NCBI GenBank assembly: GCA_030620095.1
Contig: JAUTXW010000069.1
Location: 496,001-560,000, forward strand
Reading direction: 5' to 3'
Length of the DNA: 64,000 bases
DNA from: Kuschelorhynchus macadamiae
Taxonomy: Eukaryota > Arthropoda > Insecta > Coleoptera > Curculionidae
Below are positions 46,336 to 57,659 of this stretch, in pieces. Under the pieces are notes generated by a model. The model saw nothing but the letters and a program-made list of their open reading frames with translations, searched no databases and had not been told where the DNA came from. The translations under genes and the position numbers were made by a program. The first letter of the stretch is position 1, and every line of letters starts with the position of its first letter.

Positions 46336-47290
46336 ACTAAAAAAAATCATGGTGATTTCGGTCACCACTTACGCAGTTTCAGTGTAACACATGTTCAATA
46401 CTATTAAATCTAGTCCTGAAAGTACCCTTGGAATATCCCTATTTCCGGGGGCGGACCGAAGATAAAATATTGGGAGAGGAGTATTACAACTCTCTCAACA
46501 TATTGATTTCGAATTTTGAGAACGAATTGTCAACTTTGCCACCAGGATACAATAATGAGATTGGAGCGTCCCACCCATCCCCCCCTATATGCCTATGCGT
46601 TTCTTGCAACAGTGGCTAGACTCAAGTTCATCAAATAGGTAAAAACAACCGATATGACTACTCTCCCGGTTCCTTTATTCATATCAATCCTAAGTGTTTA
46701 ATAAAATAACGCAAATGGCGTCATTAAACTGACCGTTGGTCCGGTATTTTACAGGATTGTCCTTTCTTTTTATCTGATGTCCTGTATTGCGGACGTCCTG
46801 TAAAATCTCCTGTAATTTGTTGTTGATAATAAAATATTAATGTGGTATTGTTACTCTATCGCTTTGAATGCCGAAGTTGCCAAATGATTTGTTTGATAAC
46901 AGCACAGGTTAAAATAAAGAACTTCGGCCTCGGAGCTGCGAACTTAAATCAAACATAATTGAAGAACATAGATCCACCCCACCTCATCGCCTACCCCATT
47001 CCGTTGTCTAACCATGCGCCAGACCATGTATGTGGCTTAAGTTTTTCCACAACCAAGCTTCCATTACTGTGATAGAATCAGATAAAATTACAGTTCTAGA
47101 AGTTGCTTATAAGATTGATAATTTAAAAATAAAATTGAAAGAAAGGGATAACAACACATTTTGGCCATTAGTTATAAACAGTGATTTAAAAACATTGGAA
47201 TAAAATAGAAAAATAAATAGGTGGTTCGAAAGTCATGTCAAAATGTTTTACAGAAATCTGTATAAGTGATCTGTTCATTTTTTACCTTTT
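46336..47290. other. Unassigned; weak coding-like patches
   Basis: Besides the 46428-46619 frame there is an inverted pair TTTTACAGGATTGTCC / GGACGTCCTGTAAAAT at 46750-46806. The stretch 46930-47170 may be upstream remnants of the hAT gene that follows. Confidence 0.35.
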
Positions 47291-47299
47291 AAAGGTTTA

Positions 47300-47745
47300 A
47301 AATAATTATGCTAAATAAACAAATCAGTTGGGATGAAATTCAGGACCGATTAATTTCTTTTATTGAATTTAAATATTTAAAAAGTGATTCTATTAATGAA
47401 AATGAGCTTTCTGATGAAGTGAGTTACCTTCAGCAAGGAAAGGGTATTTCATTGGCGTTAATCAAAAACAAGTATTGATAAAAGGTGGGTAAAAAATTTT
47501 AATTATTTTGAATCTGAAAACATTCCACTTAAAATTATTTTGCACACTAGAAAATTTTCTCTATGCTTTCCAGAAACCAATGTACCCACTAAAAGGATTT
47601 TCACTTTTAGAAATTGGCTATGAACAAATGAAAAACCTCAATTGTCTATAGAAACATAGATCTACGTTGATTTTAACTTATAATGTAATGAACGTTTTTA
47701 TGGAGAAATCTTCAAAAATGTTGGGCTATTAAAAAAAGTCTATAA
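47300..47745 (+). pseudogene. hAT transposase C-terminal fragment
   Basis: From 47309: ISWDEIQDRLISFIEFKYLK, INENELSDEVSYLQQGK. Then a frame shift to KRWVKNFNYFESENIPLKII and LHTRKFSLCFPETNVPTKRI, FTFRNWL, stop, TNEKPQLSIET. This follows the hAT dimerisation domain pattern (leucines, Pro-x-Thr-Asn, Arg-Ile-Phe, then NEKPQLS before the end). It differs in type from the Buster element at 22.8 kb. The N-terminal and catalytic parts are missing. Confidence 0.7.
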
Positions 47746-48480
47746 CTCGGAAAAATATTTATAAATCCATATGTTTTTCAAAATTTTTATTTTATATTAA
47801 GTCACGAGAGAGTTCTGGAAAGCTGGAATTTCGAAACTGTATAATTCCCTGTGAATTTTGAAAAATGCCTGATAGGTCGTGTATTGACTCACAAAAAATA
47901 TGGTCATCTTACGTCATGGATACTAAGCAGTTATAACAATCCCGGCAAATTGAAATATATTATGGATCAGTTCACACTGCTTAAATAAGTCTAGCATGAT
48001 GCAGCTTTTAGTAAAGAACCACGAAGTTTTAATACAACAAAAATAGTTCTATTGTACATACATAGCTGATATTTTTTTTCAGCTTATGACACACTTTTTA
48101 ATTTTAAATGTTTTATTGGTAATCGATATATTTATATGCAATCATTATTACCACTAAAACACGTGTGTAAAGAAATAAGTACTAAAAGTAAAAAATTATA
48201 TTTAAACTATTTTGGAAATTTGTCAATTTGAAGTTGGCGGACCATCAAACACATTGAGAAAGATTATGATAATCTTATTTCTCAAGTAATGTTTATTTTC
48301 TACTTAAAATATTAAATTTTCAAGATACTTCGAAATGTTTTTTGTTTTTCAGTGTATATTGTTGAATTCGGTTTTATTTTAGTTTTATAAAAAAATTATT
48401 TGGTTTTTTCTAGCTCTATTTATAAGCTTTATTGTGAGGTTAGATTTATCAATTTTAAGCTCAACAGAAATAAATAACAA
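47746..48480. other. Unassigned intergenic DNA
   Basis: No gene or family recognised. The first part may be the hAT 3' flank. Confidence 0.45.
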
Positions 48481-48484
48481 ACAT

Positions 48485-48585
48485 AAGTACTAAAAATTAA
48501 AAAATAATATTTTATTCCACATTGAAAATTTGCTTATGAAGTCAGCGTCAAACTAATTCTTAATTACTTAATCACAAACAGAGCT
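48485..48585 (+). repeat. Dispersed repeat, direct partner of 18405-18510
   Basis: ATATTTTATTCCACATTGAA, ATGAAGTCAGCGTCAAAC and TTCTTAATTACTTAATCAC match the 18.4-kb copy. Confidence 0.6.
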
Positions 48586-48954
48586 TTATATATTGAGTGT
48601 CTACATATAAACCACATTAAATAAACACGGTCTTTGTTACTTTGACACTGACATCATAAAATTTCAATATGGAATAATATTTTTTACTCGTTAATCGGTT
48701 CTATTTTTTTTATAAAAATTTTTGGATATCCCTATTAAAATAAATAAGTAGCTACTGGGTCATTATATATAAAATTTTGCCACAATCACGTTAATATTAT
48801 AAAAATTGTCAAAATTTAAAAAGGTGAGTAAATTTGAACTTCGTGCCATTAAAAACACCGAAAACAATATGAAACAGACACTAATATGCATATTTATTTT
48901 CCTGATGATATGGTGAATGCAATATATATTGCCGCTGACGCTCGCTGAAACAAT

Positions 48955-49135
48955 TGAAAATAGCGCCACTCCGCCATTTATTTAATATGCTTACTATGGG
49001 ACCGCTCCGGTAGTATCCTGAATCTTCCCTGAAAATGTCATCCAAATTGGTCAAACCATAGCGGAGTAATAGATGTACATACATAAAAAATATATGGGGT
49101 CAAATTGATAGACCCTCCTTTTTGTGAACTTGGTT
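48955..49135 (-). repeat. Dispersed repeat, inverted partner of 18160-18262
   Basis: AATATGCTTACTATGGGACC, TCCGGTAGTATCCTGAATC and CCAAATTGGTCAAACCAT are the reverse complement of the 18.2-kb block. It ends in TCAAATTGATAGACCCTCCT, the reverse of the terminus-like motif at 17415. A minus-strand open frame here (48881-49084) is not recognisable. Confidence 0.6.
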
Positions 49136-49605
49136 AAAAATACCTGTATACCTGTTTTTGTAGTCATAAAAAAGGAAAGATTCACTTCTAATATAACATA
49201 TTAACATTCTCCCAAAAATGACTACCTACTTTACAATTTTGAACTTCCCTAATATAAAAAAAGGTAGCGGATTGCTTGGTATATCTAGAGCCTTGTTACT
49301 AATATTATACAAGCACCATTAACGAGAACCGAACAAAACCCATATGAACAACTCCAAGATATTTTTTTCAAAAATATTCGAAACTAAGTAATATACATAT
49401 TATATTAAATAGATTTAAAATCTTAAGAAAAATCCCAAAATATTACAGTCTATTAACGTCTTCAAAATTATTTTTTTATAAACCTAAAAGATTACGCTGT
49501 TGGTAAAAATATATGAGCAATAGTAAATTGTTTTGTTCAGAAATTCTGAGGAAATAAGGCAATATTTAGTTATTAATAAAATTTATAAAAATTAAATTGA
49601 TTATG
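49136..49605. other. Unassigned intergenic DNA
   Basis: No feature recognised. Confidence 0.4.
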
Positions 49606-49609
49606 ATAC

Positions 49610-49860
49610 TGTAAGTATCTAGATGTACTGCAAGTACATATATATATTATACATCTACTTTAAGTATTTAATAAATACTGAATATTTAAAAGTACTTTAA
49701 GTACTTAGATATATTTAAAGTACTTAACTTAGAAGTAGTTACTTAGTGCTTTAAAATAAAAAAACTTGTACCTACTACTAAACTAAGTAAACTTCTTAAT
49801 CTTTTAAGTACTTTTGCAAAATACTGGTACCTACTGTAAGTAGATTTTTAAAATCAAGTA
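49610..49860. repeat. AAGTACTT palindromic low-complexity cluster
   Basis: At least ten overlapping AAGTACTT-like words (CTGCAAGTACAT, ACTTTAAGTATTT, AAAAGTACTTTAAGTACTTA, TTTAAAGTACTTAAC, TTTTAAGTACTTTTGC). Each word is self-complementary, so the block can form many short hairpins. Confidence 0.7.
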
Positions 49861-50985
49861 GATAATACACATAGGAGTTATTGAGCAATTTTGATTGTAT
49901 CATCATTAAGGTTAACTTGCTTAATTTAAGATCCAACAGATCGATCTCAAATAATTTTTAACTCTATGGACCCAAACGAACTTTCTTCTGAGCAGTTATT
50001 GACAGCTTCCAGATCGGAAACATTCCAGCCAGATTTTTATAATTCCGCGTCACTGAAAGTTGACAATTTTGTAATAATGCTCTAATCTTTCTTCAGTTTT
50101 AGGTAGCCATTTCCTCGTTTTGATTACACAGTGGTTAGTTTATCTACTAATCGAAAAAATAAGGGTTTTGTTCATTAATTAGTTCTATTTTATTTTATCA
50201 AATTAAGCGTTTCTTTTTCTGAATTGATTATTTTGACACAGACTAGATCATTTTACATATTATTTAATATTTGTGTTATATTTTGCAATAATTTGCCGCC
50301 CACTGAAATTCGGCGCTACAAACCCGAGTTTTACGGACTTGGACTAAATATGCCTCTGGTTGGTACTGAGCGAATTGGCAGATTTCAAATCAGTTAATCA
50401 CAAAAAAATACTATAAATATCCCATATCGATATGGCAAACCTTTTGACATCATTGTGTGACGTTAAGGATTTGTCAAATAAAAAAATAATATCCACGGAA
50501 ATTGCAATAGAAAATAGAATGACTGACAAATTTAATTTCGCTTTTTTGCAGTGAGGTATTTTTCAGAAAAATCGCAAAAACCGAAGTCATCATTTAAAAA
50601 TCCCTCTGATTGTGTTTTTTTTATACACTTAAATGGAATGAATAAAACAGATATTGGTTACTCAGTTTGGATAGTGCAATGTCAAGATGGAGAAGCTGTT
50701 TGAATCTCGCTTATTATGTGAAGCGTAAAATATATACAAGTTAAGTCAGCAAAAGCATAGTATTGGAGAACTAGAAAAATAAAAAAAGCCAACTGTTGTG
50801 ACAATTAACGCGATGTGATTATGCCAGAAATTTTGTTGGAATCCTGTGGAGATGTACGCCTTCATTGTCGACACACTGGAAAATAAAAATACACATGCAA
50901 AATCAAGTTGGATGCAGGCAAATTAAAGGAAATTTTTATTTTTTAACAAAAATATGCTCTAGCAAAAATAGAGGCTACATTTGAT
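49861..50985. other. Unassigned intergenic DNA
   Basis: No gene recognised. A patch near 50290-50390 is less AT-rich but has no readable family. Confidence 0.4.
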
Positions 50986-50988
50986 TTG

Positions 50989-50989
<1 letters not shown>

Positions 50990-51046
<57 letters not shown>
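50990..51046. repeat. (TA)n microsatellite
   Basis: About 57 bp of TA. Confidence 0.95.
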
Positions 51047-51049
<3 letters not shown>

Positions 51050-51645
51050 ATCAGGCTGTTTTATTTGAAGAAAATACTGTTTATAAAAAATTATAGGCTA
51101 CTGAGTAATTTTTGTGTAGCATCAGGGAAAGTACACAGCCTTCTAAACACGTTTCTACAAGCTTGTATGGCTCTATGAAAACATTAAAATAATTATATAC
51201 AAACTTGAACATTTTTTTAAATAAAAATGTTGCCTAAAATTGTCGAAAGTTCTATGAGCGGTAGGCGGGGGTGTAATTGCTCCTCTTGGGAAACGAACGT
51301 AACTGAGTTTATGGATACTCTGTGAAATATCTTCAAAAACCCTCGAAAATCTATAAAAATTTTTTAGCTCCAAAACAATTACATACCAGTTTAATCCTTA
51401 AACTCCTTTATTTTAATTGTTTCTTAGAGCTCCTTTTAAATTTCTAACCTTAAAACACATTATCATATATAATAAATATTCTGCCATAAAGTTTCTCAAT
51501 AAATAACACTACAAAGCTAACTAGTTTTTATTATCACCTCACTAATATCACGTCGGATTTATCACGGAAAATCAAATTAATTAAGTTAAATTAAATAGTA
51601 GGTATATACTTTGGTGTAACAATGTAAGTAATTTAACTTATGTTG
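51047..51645. other. Unassigned intergenic DNA
   Basis: A minus frame at 51173-51373 has no recognisable family. Confidence 0.4.
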
Positions 51646-51649
51646 ACAT

Positions 51650-51754
51650 TCAGCTGTTTCGCCCGGACCAAACGTCATTTTACTTACGTCCGATATCGGC
51701 GTCGCGGCGAGCTATAATGCAGACGTCGCGCCGCATGGCGCAAGAGGGGTGAGT
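51650..51754 (+). other. Candidate first exon with CpG-rich promoter (plus)
   Basis: CpG-dense block (TTCGCCCGGACC, CGATATCGGCGTCGCGGCG, GACGTCGCGCCGC). Two in-frame ATGs at 51717 and 51735 give MQTSRRMAQEG, then GG|GTGAGTATAT, a strong donor with the exon ending at 51748 in phase 2. Without splicing the next codon is a stop. The downstream exon was not found and the gene is unknown. It might also be only a promoter island. Confidence 0.4.
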
Positions 51755-52518
51755 ATATTCGCAAGGGATCCAGACGTAGGGTTGCCAAATGAATTTTGAA
51801 GGTACAAGTACAATTTATATTATCAGAATAAGAAAAGGAAATATTCATTGTATTGTGCAGAGTTTTAAATACTTAAAACTAGTCTGGTAGACGTTCCTAG
51901 TATTAAGAGTCGAAAATGACAGTAACCCACCTACTAATAAATTTTAGATATAGATAAGTCAGTAGCTGTCGATATAACGATAGTTATTGCCGGATACCGA
52001 TGGTAGTTATCTATGGGTAGATTAAAAAATATGACAAATTATGAGTTTACTATACAACGATCGATACTAATATACCTATATTAAAGGTATGAATTTTACT
52101 TATGTCCTTAGGGAGTTTCCTTTTTTCCAGCTTCGAGTTAACCCTACTAGATCGCAGTTCATATATTATTATTTAAAGGAAAATGCACAATTTAAAGCTC
52201 ATTTATGGCTAGAGTGGGAGTAAATAATTAACAAAAAATTCAATGATCTTGAAAACCTTTTCTTTTTCTATCTCACGTAAACAATCATTTTCCTGTTCCC
52301 TTGTTGGTATATGTTCTTTTTTGTATTGCTTCGTACCTTTCTTTTAACTTATATTATGTGCCCAAACATTATGTCTCTGATGCTAAAATAGACAGAAAAC
52401 ATTAGCACCCTAATAAATTGTTTTATATAAGGTATAACATTAAACAAACACATACACTTTTAACACACATTTAACTTTTATTTTTTAGTCACTTAACTTT
52501 GCAATGTGTATTAAACAC
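51755..52518. other. Unassigned; possible intron
   Basis: No gene or family recognised. Confidence 0.4.
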
Positions 52519-52530
52519 TATATATATGTA

Positions 52531-52585
<55 letters not shown>

Positions 52586-52592
52586 TATATAT
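52519..52592. repeat. (TA)n microsatellite, left of foldback
   Basis: Imperfect TA run. Confidence 0.9.
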
Positions 52593-52630
52593 AGTTTCGC
52601 AAATATTTTTCTTGAACCTTCAAATATATT

Positions 52631-53006
52631 GTAATTAGGTACTTCTTTTCTTGGGATGCGTCTTCATAAAATTAAAACGATTTTTTTTTTATATTTCCAT
52701 GATACGTAAATCAAAAGGTCAATAACACCAATTAACATTTAAGCAAAATAATCAGTCTGCAATAGATGTTCTGTGTTTGTATTTGTTTGACAAAATGGCA
52801 ATGTGCTATGTGTATTTTATTTTACTTAAATGTTAATTGGTGTTATCGACCTTTTGATTTACGTCTCATGGAAAAATAAAAGAAAAACATTTTTGAAAAA
52901 GACATGGAACGAACTGCCGAAACGTCAAATTAAATTAAATATGACAAATAATTAAAAAATCGTTTTAATTTTATGAACACGCATCCCAAGAAAAGAAGTA
53001 CCTAAT

Positions 53007-53009
<3 letters not shown>
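52631..53009. mobile_element. Foldback element between two TA microsatellites
   Basis: Outer arms GTAATTAGGTACTTCTTTTC ... GGGATGCGTC ... (52631-52685) and the reverse complement at 52954-53009. Inner arms TACGTAAATCAAAAGGTC ... ACACCAATTAACATTTAAG (52697-52750) and reverse complement (52817-52872). Loop 52751-52816. The right arm carries about 80 extra bases including GCCGAAACGTCAAATT, which resembles the second core strand of Penelope hammerhead motifs. No coding. (TA)n lies on both outer sides. Confidence 0.8.

Positions 53010-53067
<58 letters not shown>
53010..53067. repeat. (TA)n microsatellite, right of foldback
   Basis: About 58 bp of TA that abuts the foldback end directly. Confidence 0.95.
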
Positions 53068-53069
<2 letters not shown>

Positions 53070-53194
53070 GCTGACCATTTTCTGCCGATTTTCTTTTATA
53101 TTTAAAAGTCCAGATTAATTTCCCTTACTGCCCAAATAACACCCTAAGCTGTAAATTGCCTATGGCTATGTCACTGAGGCAACATTTTCAGCTA

Positions 53195-53240
53195 TTTACC
53201 TATAAAAGCTAGCTGCCGTGACCCACTTTCAGCATTGTAG
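53195..53240 (+). promoter_or_regulatory. Predicted TATA/initiator core promoter
   Basis: TATAAAAGC at 53201 and TTTCAGCATTG with the A at 53231 give a 30-base spacing, which is the insect optimum. What it would transcribe is unknown. No open frame of note follows, so a 5' untranslated exon or a transposon promoter are the options. Confidence 0.45.
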
Positions 53241-53845
53241 AAAAGAACCAAAATATTTCATAACATTTTTCAGCATTTAAAGATAATTTCCAGCTATATT
53301 CTGATGACTATCTTGGGTACAATTAAATTATAATGATTTAGTTGTAACAACCCAATAATATATTTTATGTGTTTCAGTTTAGTTTTTGACTGTGTAAGTT
53401 TTTTAAATTTATTTATTATTAAAATAAGCAAAATAGTATATCACAAAATAATATTAATGGCGGTCTTATTTTATTCCTTATATACATTATTTGCATAACA
53501 AGTTTAATCAAATATTGTTGTCAAAGCTACTTTATTGCTAAATATGGCTAAAATAACTCTTTACGTCCAATTATTTACAAAAAAAAAAATTGGTAAATTC
53601 ACTAACTTCCCTCGTACAGAATTTCACTACTTACAATAAAGTCTATATATGAATATAATTGTAATAATAATATCTATAAAGTAATAACTTTATAGATATC
53701 CTATCAACTGAAATTTATTTCAATGTTTTTAAATTTTAAATTTATTTATTTTTTGTAAGATTATTTCCGTAGTCTACAGAAATAAATTATATCTTTTAAT
53801 ATTTTACTCTAGAAAAAGGATTTATTACAATAAATGGAGTTTTAT
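53241..53845. other. Unassigned intergenic DNA
   Basis: No gene or family recognised. Confidence 0.4.
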
Positions 53846-53849
53846 CGCA

Positions 53850-54540
53850 TATTTAAACATTTTATTAGGCCGCCATTTTGTTTTTTGTCTTATCTGTCTA
53901 ACACTTGGTTTTTGTGCAAAATTGCAAGTCAAGTGGATATGACTCGTCACAAAGATTGCCTTGCAGGAATGTTTTTCCATTAAAAAAACATCTCGGCCAC
54001 TTATAGTAAGCTATTTTGAATTTTTGTATCTAAAACAGCGGATTGAAGAAAACTAATTTAGGCAATAAAGAAATATAATTGGCCTTGCGACTTGTTGTAA
54101 ACTAACTTGGTAACTAAAAAAAAGAGAAGATTATACAGGGTTTAAATCTTAATTTAACCTTACCAAAAATTAAAAATTTTTAAATCCAGGAATAAGGATT
54201 TTATTTTATTTATAAAATTTTGACATGAATTCAAGATAACAAGTCAATAAAATATTTAAAAAATCAGCATGCATGAAAAACTATTAATTAGATTAATTTC
54301 AAATTTTGTGCAAGCATTAAATGTGAGAGTTAAAATGGTAAAGTGGTACGAATGTTAAAATGGGATATAATGATAAACTGGAACAAATTCAACATTACGG
54401 AACAAAATGGCGGTCTAGAAAAAATCAGTGTAACAACTACTTAATGACTATGTACATAACTAAATTGGCTCACACTTTACTATTCTCCTATTAAAAGAAA
54501 AGGAGGGAAGTTCCGTGTAAACAAAATTTACCGATTTTTA
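53850..54540. repeat. 135-bp-monomer family, copy K (mixed orientation)
   Basis: Near 53865 a minus-sense monomer (TTAGGCCGCCATTTTGTT). From about 54220 plus-sense monomers (GAATTCAAGATAACAAGTC, GGAACAAAATGGCGGTC) and a plus tail (GAGGGAAGTTCCGTGTAAAC, AAATTTACCGATTTTTA) ending near 54540. The two parts are inverted to each other around an unrelated spacer. Confidence 0.7.
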
Positions 54541-55845
54541 TGTTATTCTTCGCAGCTAGAAAAAACCTTGTCAGTCTTAACTATAACTTATCAAATGAAG
54601 TAGCCTGTTCTCGAATCGGTTGGTTTATCAGCCCTTGGTATTCTTTATTAATTTATCATATCTTGCACACCACAATAAATGCTGGTCTAAATAAGAGGTT
54701 TCATCATATTTTCGGCCAGATTTTAATGACATAATTAAATATTTACTTTTCCGTTGTGGATTATTGTGTTCTAACATTTGTAATTTTGGGGTATGTGTCG
54801 TCGTATCAATACTACGTAACAGTGCACAGCCTACCAGTCTCCGAAGTTGCCACAGTTTTTTTTCTTGTACAATATAATTGTGTTGTTATTATTTATTGTT
54901 TTATTATTTATTATAGCTTTAATGATGATTTTGTCGACGAACGTGGGCTAACCTAACGCTAACGTGTCACCAACTCCACAAACCTTGTTTTAATATAGAC
55001 CCGGAATTTTTTTCAAAAGTCATGAAAATGGCGCGCTACCTTACAGCACACCTAACCAATCCTAACCGAACCTATAAATAATAGGCATTTTTATTCATTA
55101 TATGTTTTGTTAAAAAAAAACTAAAAAAAAATTGTCATCGGAGTTGGGATGCTAGAGCAGTTTCTTAATTCTTCCCAATGCTTTGTCCCTTTTGATGGCC
55201 GATTGCGATGGGAGTACGTACCCCTTTATTCTACTAGATACACTTAACACCTTCTGCTACCGCTTTCGTTATTTTAAACGGCGAAGCGAACTTCTCTCTT
55301 GTTCTGCCCCTTATAAAAATACTTCTAATCCTTCAGAAACATTTTTAGGATGTTCCCCTAAGATTGCTGCCTCTTCTTTCTATCATATAACCAACCACTT
55401 AATTCCCGCAAGACTGAATTGTCAGCCTTTACACACACAATTACTTCCCAAAATAATCCAAACTACACTCTATGTTAGTCTGACGCCTAATGCTGCTTCC
55501 AGACGCCGCATAAGGTAATCTGCAAGAAATAAAAGACGTACTGAACCTTTACCATCAGAGTGCTTTCAGTCTAGATACACTCGATAAATCAACAACGAAA
55601 TTTTCGTATATAAAAGTTGCCCAATTATTATCAGGTTTTCCCAATAGGTGCCCAGGAGATTATTTGACCAATTCTCTGCCTTGAGTTGTTGTTGTTTTTG
55701 ACGACAGTCTGCAACTTCCGAAAAATTTTGATTCGGCCTTCTTTTATAGACGCAAATCACGTGAGAGTAGTTCTGTTCGTACTAACCTAAAACTACTCGT
55801 TCGATATTTTGACATTTCGAGGTTGGGCTGTCATAAAAAAATTAC
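54541..55845. other. Unassigned intergenic DNA
   Basis: Plus frames at 54540-54734, 54756-54956 and 55183-55518 (111 codons) have no recognisable family. The last is the longest unexplained non-repeat frame in the window, but has no clear start context or domain. Confidence 0.35.
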
Positions 55846-55930
55846 CAGACATTTTTTTTCCACTTATTGGAATACTGAAATCGGAAAAGCTTGGCAATCG
55901 AACCAATAGCTATCACCCGATTGCTCTTAA
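55846..55930 (+). repeat. Left arm of inverted pair (with 57571-57659)
   Basis: CAGACATTTTTTTTCCACTT, ATTGGAATACTGAAATCGG, AAAAGCTTGGCAATCGAACC, AATAG. One frame reads IGILKSEKLGNRTNSYHPIA, faintly like the start of a LINE RT domain, continuing weakly to VVLNDHLTT and ISKQQLGF up to about 56030. The RT reading is uncertain. Confidence 0.6.
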
Positions 55931-57570
55931 AAAAGAAAATTAAGTAACATTAAAAGTAGTGCTGAATGATCATCTCACGACCATGAAATGCACAACTCTG
56001 CCAATTAGCAAACAGCAGCTTGGCTTTCTAAATAGTCTTTTCAGTCTCATATTCTCATTTTTGATACTCTTTTATCTACATCTCAGAAAATAATTCAGAT
56101 AGGAAAGAGTAGCATTTTCTGCAATGCATTTTAACATTTTATAAATATGTAATATACGGTGAAATTCCTGATTAATCTTTTTTTTTGGACGTTTTGATTT
56201 TCTCTTCTATTAAGTTATCTATATTGACAATATAATTTTCAATGTTTATTTTTCTTTTTGTCATTTCATTATTTTTACTCATTTGAAGTTTTGATTATAA
56301 AGTAAATCGTCGTATATTTTATTTTCTTTAATAAAAGGCATATCTCATTACCGATAACGGCATTTACTGACAATTTTAATAGTTATTAGGACAACGGCAG
56401 AAGTCAGTTGGATAAATAGTTGTATGTCGCGAACATAGCGACAGACTGGCAATTTTATTTTATTTTGTATGCATTTATTAAATAAAGGCTATTTATTATT
56501 ATTATTAATTTAATCAAGCCACACAGTACACTTACTGCATTTTCTAGGCCTAGAGGTTTCTTCATATTGCCTTGTATGCCACTGTATCTTGACTTTATCA
56601 GTCACTATCAAAACAAAATATCTCATTATGTATTTATAATTATTTATGATATTAGATAATACCTACTCAGTTAGCAGCAAAGGATGTTTGTCTGGAAACA
56701 GTTAATATTTATTTTTTCTATGAAATATTTAATGTATTAGGATGTTGGAATACTAGAATTTATTAGGTTTAAATTGGGACGTGTTTTCTTTATTTAATCA
56801 AAAAATTACCCTCTGAGACTTTTAATACATCTTGGTATTTTAGGGTCTCTAGATACTGGAGAACATGTTTGCCCATATTTAATTACTATTTTTCTTTCAC
56901 TGCTCATATCCTACAAACCGTAGACATAGGTGTACGGTGTCTGTACAAAGCGAATTTCAAGGAATTTTAAGGAGATCCTATTTAACACTGCACTCCCTTT
57001 TCAATATACAGATTTTTTTAGACTATTGAAAGTAATAGTTCTTATTTTTATGATGAACTATTATTTTCCTATATAAAACGTTAATTATTTTATCTCTTGA
57101 TCCCTAATATCTGTACTAAACCTCATTGCTCTTTTGACCTACTAAGACTTAAATGATTCTATCTTAACTTGATTTTAGCCAATTTTCGAAAAAACGGTGA
57201 CATTTAGCGACTTTCAAAAAGAGTACCATTTTTATGTAAAAGACATAGGGAAATTATAATATGATAATAAAATGGCAAGAAATTGAAATCTTAGGGGAAT
57301 GGGGTCAAATTAACTCAAATACCCTCCTGGTTAAAGTTAACAGTGTTCAATAGGCTCAAATCATTACAAAGGAATGAGTTTCAAGTTTTAAGGTCGGGAA
57401 TTAGGATTATGGGGTTCTCTGGTTAACATTTTCCCCAAGACCTGTTATAAATAACAAAACACGAAAAAACTATGTATATTTGCAGACTTATATTTTGGCT
57501 GTGTATAGGTTATAACTATGATGCATTTTTAACTATAGACCGATGACGCAGGCAGGCCTGAGATCGCTAA
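55931..57570. other. Interior between inverted arms, with LINE-like 3' tail
   Basis: Possible RT remnant to about 56110. An AATAAAGGCTATTTATTATT tail of ATT units at 56475-56507 looks like a LINE 3' end. A monomer-family head sits at 56800-56885. Otherwise nothing recognised. Confidence 0.4.
56800..56885 (+). repeat. 135-bp-monomer family, head fragment L (plus)
   Basis: AAAATTACCCTCTGAGAC, GGTATTTTAGGGTCTCTAG and GAACATGTTTGCCC match the head. No monomers follow. Confidence 0.55.
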
Positions 57571-57659
57571 TAAAAGCGATCGGGTGACATCTATTCTATT
57601 GGTTCGATTGTCAAGCTTTTCCGATTTCAGTATTCCAATAAGTGGAAAAAAAATGTCTG
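57571..57659 (-). repeat. Right arm of inverted pair (with 55846-55930)
   Basis: In reverse complement: CAGACATTTTTTTTCCACTT, ATTGGAATACTGAAATCGG, AAAAGCTTGACAATCGAACC. The identity is high, so the pair is relatively young or recently copied. Beyond it, minus-sense GATCGCTTTTATTAGCGATC forms a perfect 20-bp palindrome. Confidence 0.7.

Noticed and set aside
55183..55518. 111-codon frame as a gene
   Set aside because: No recognisable domain; low-complexity Ser/Thr/Leu composition and no promoter or splice signal I can support.
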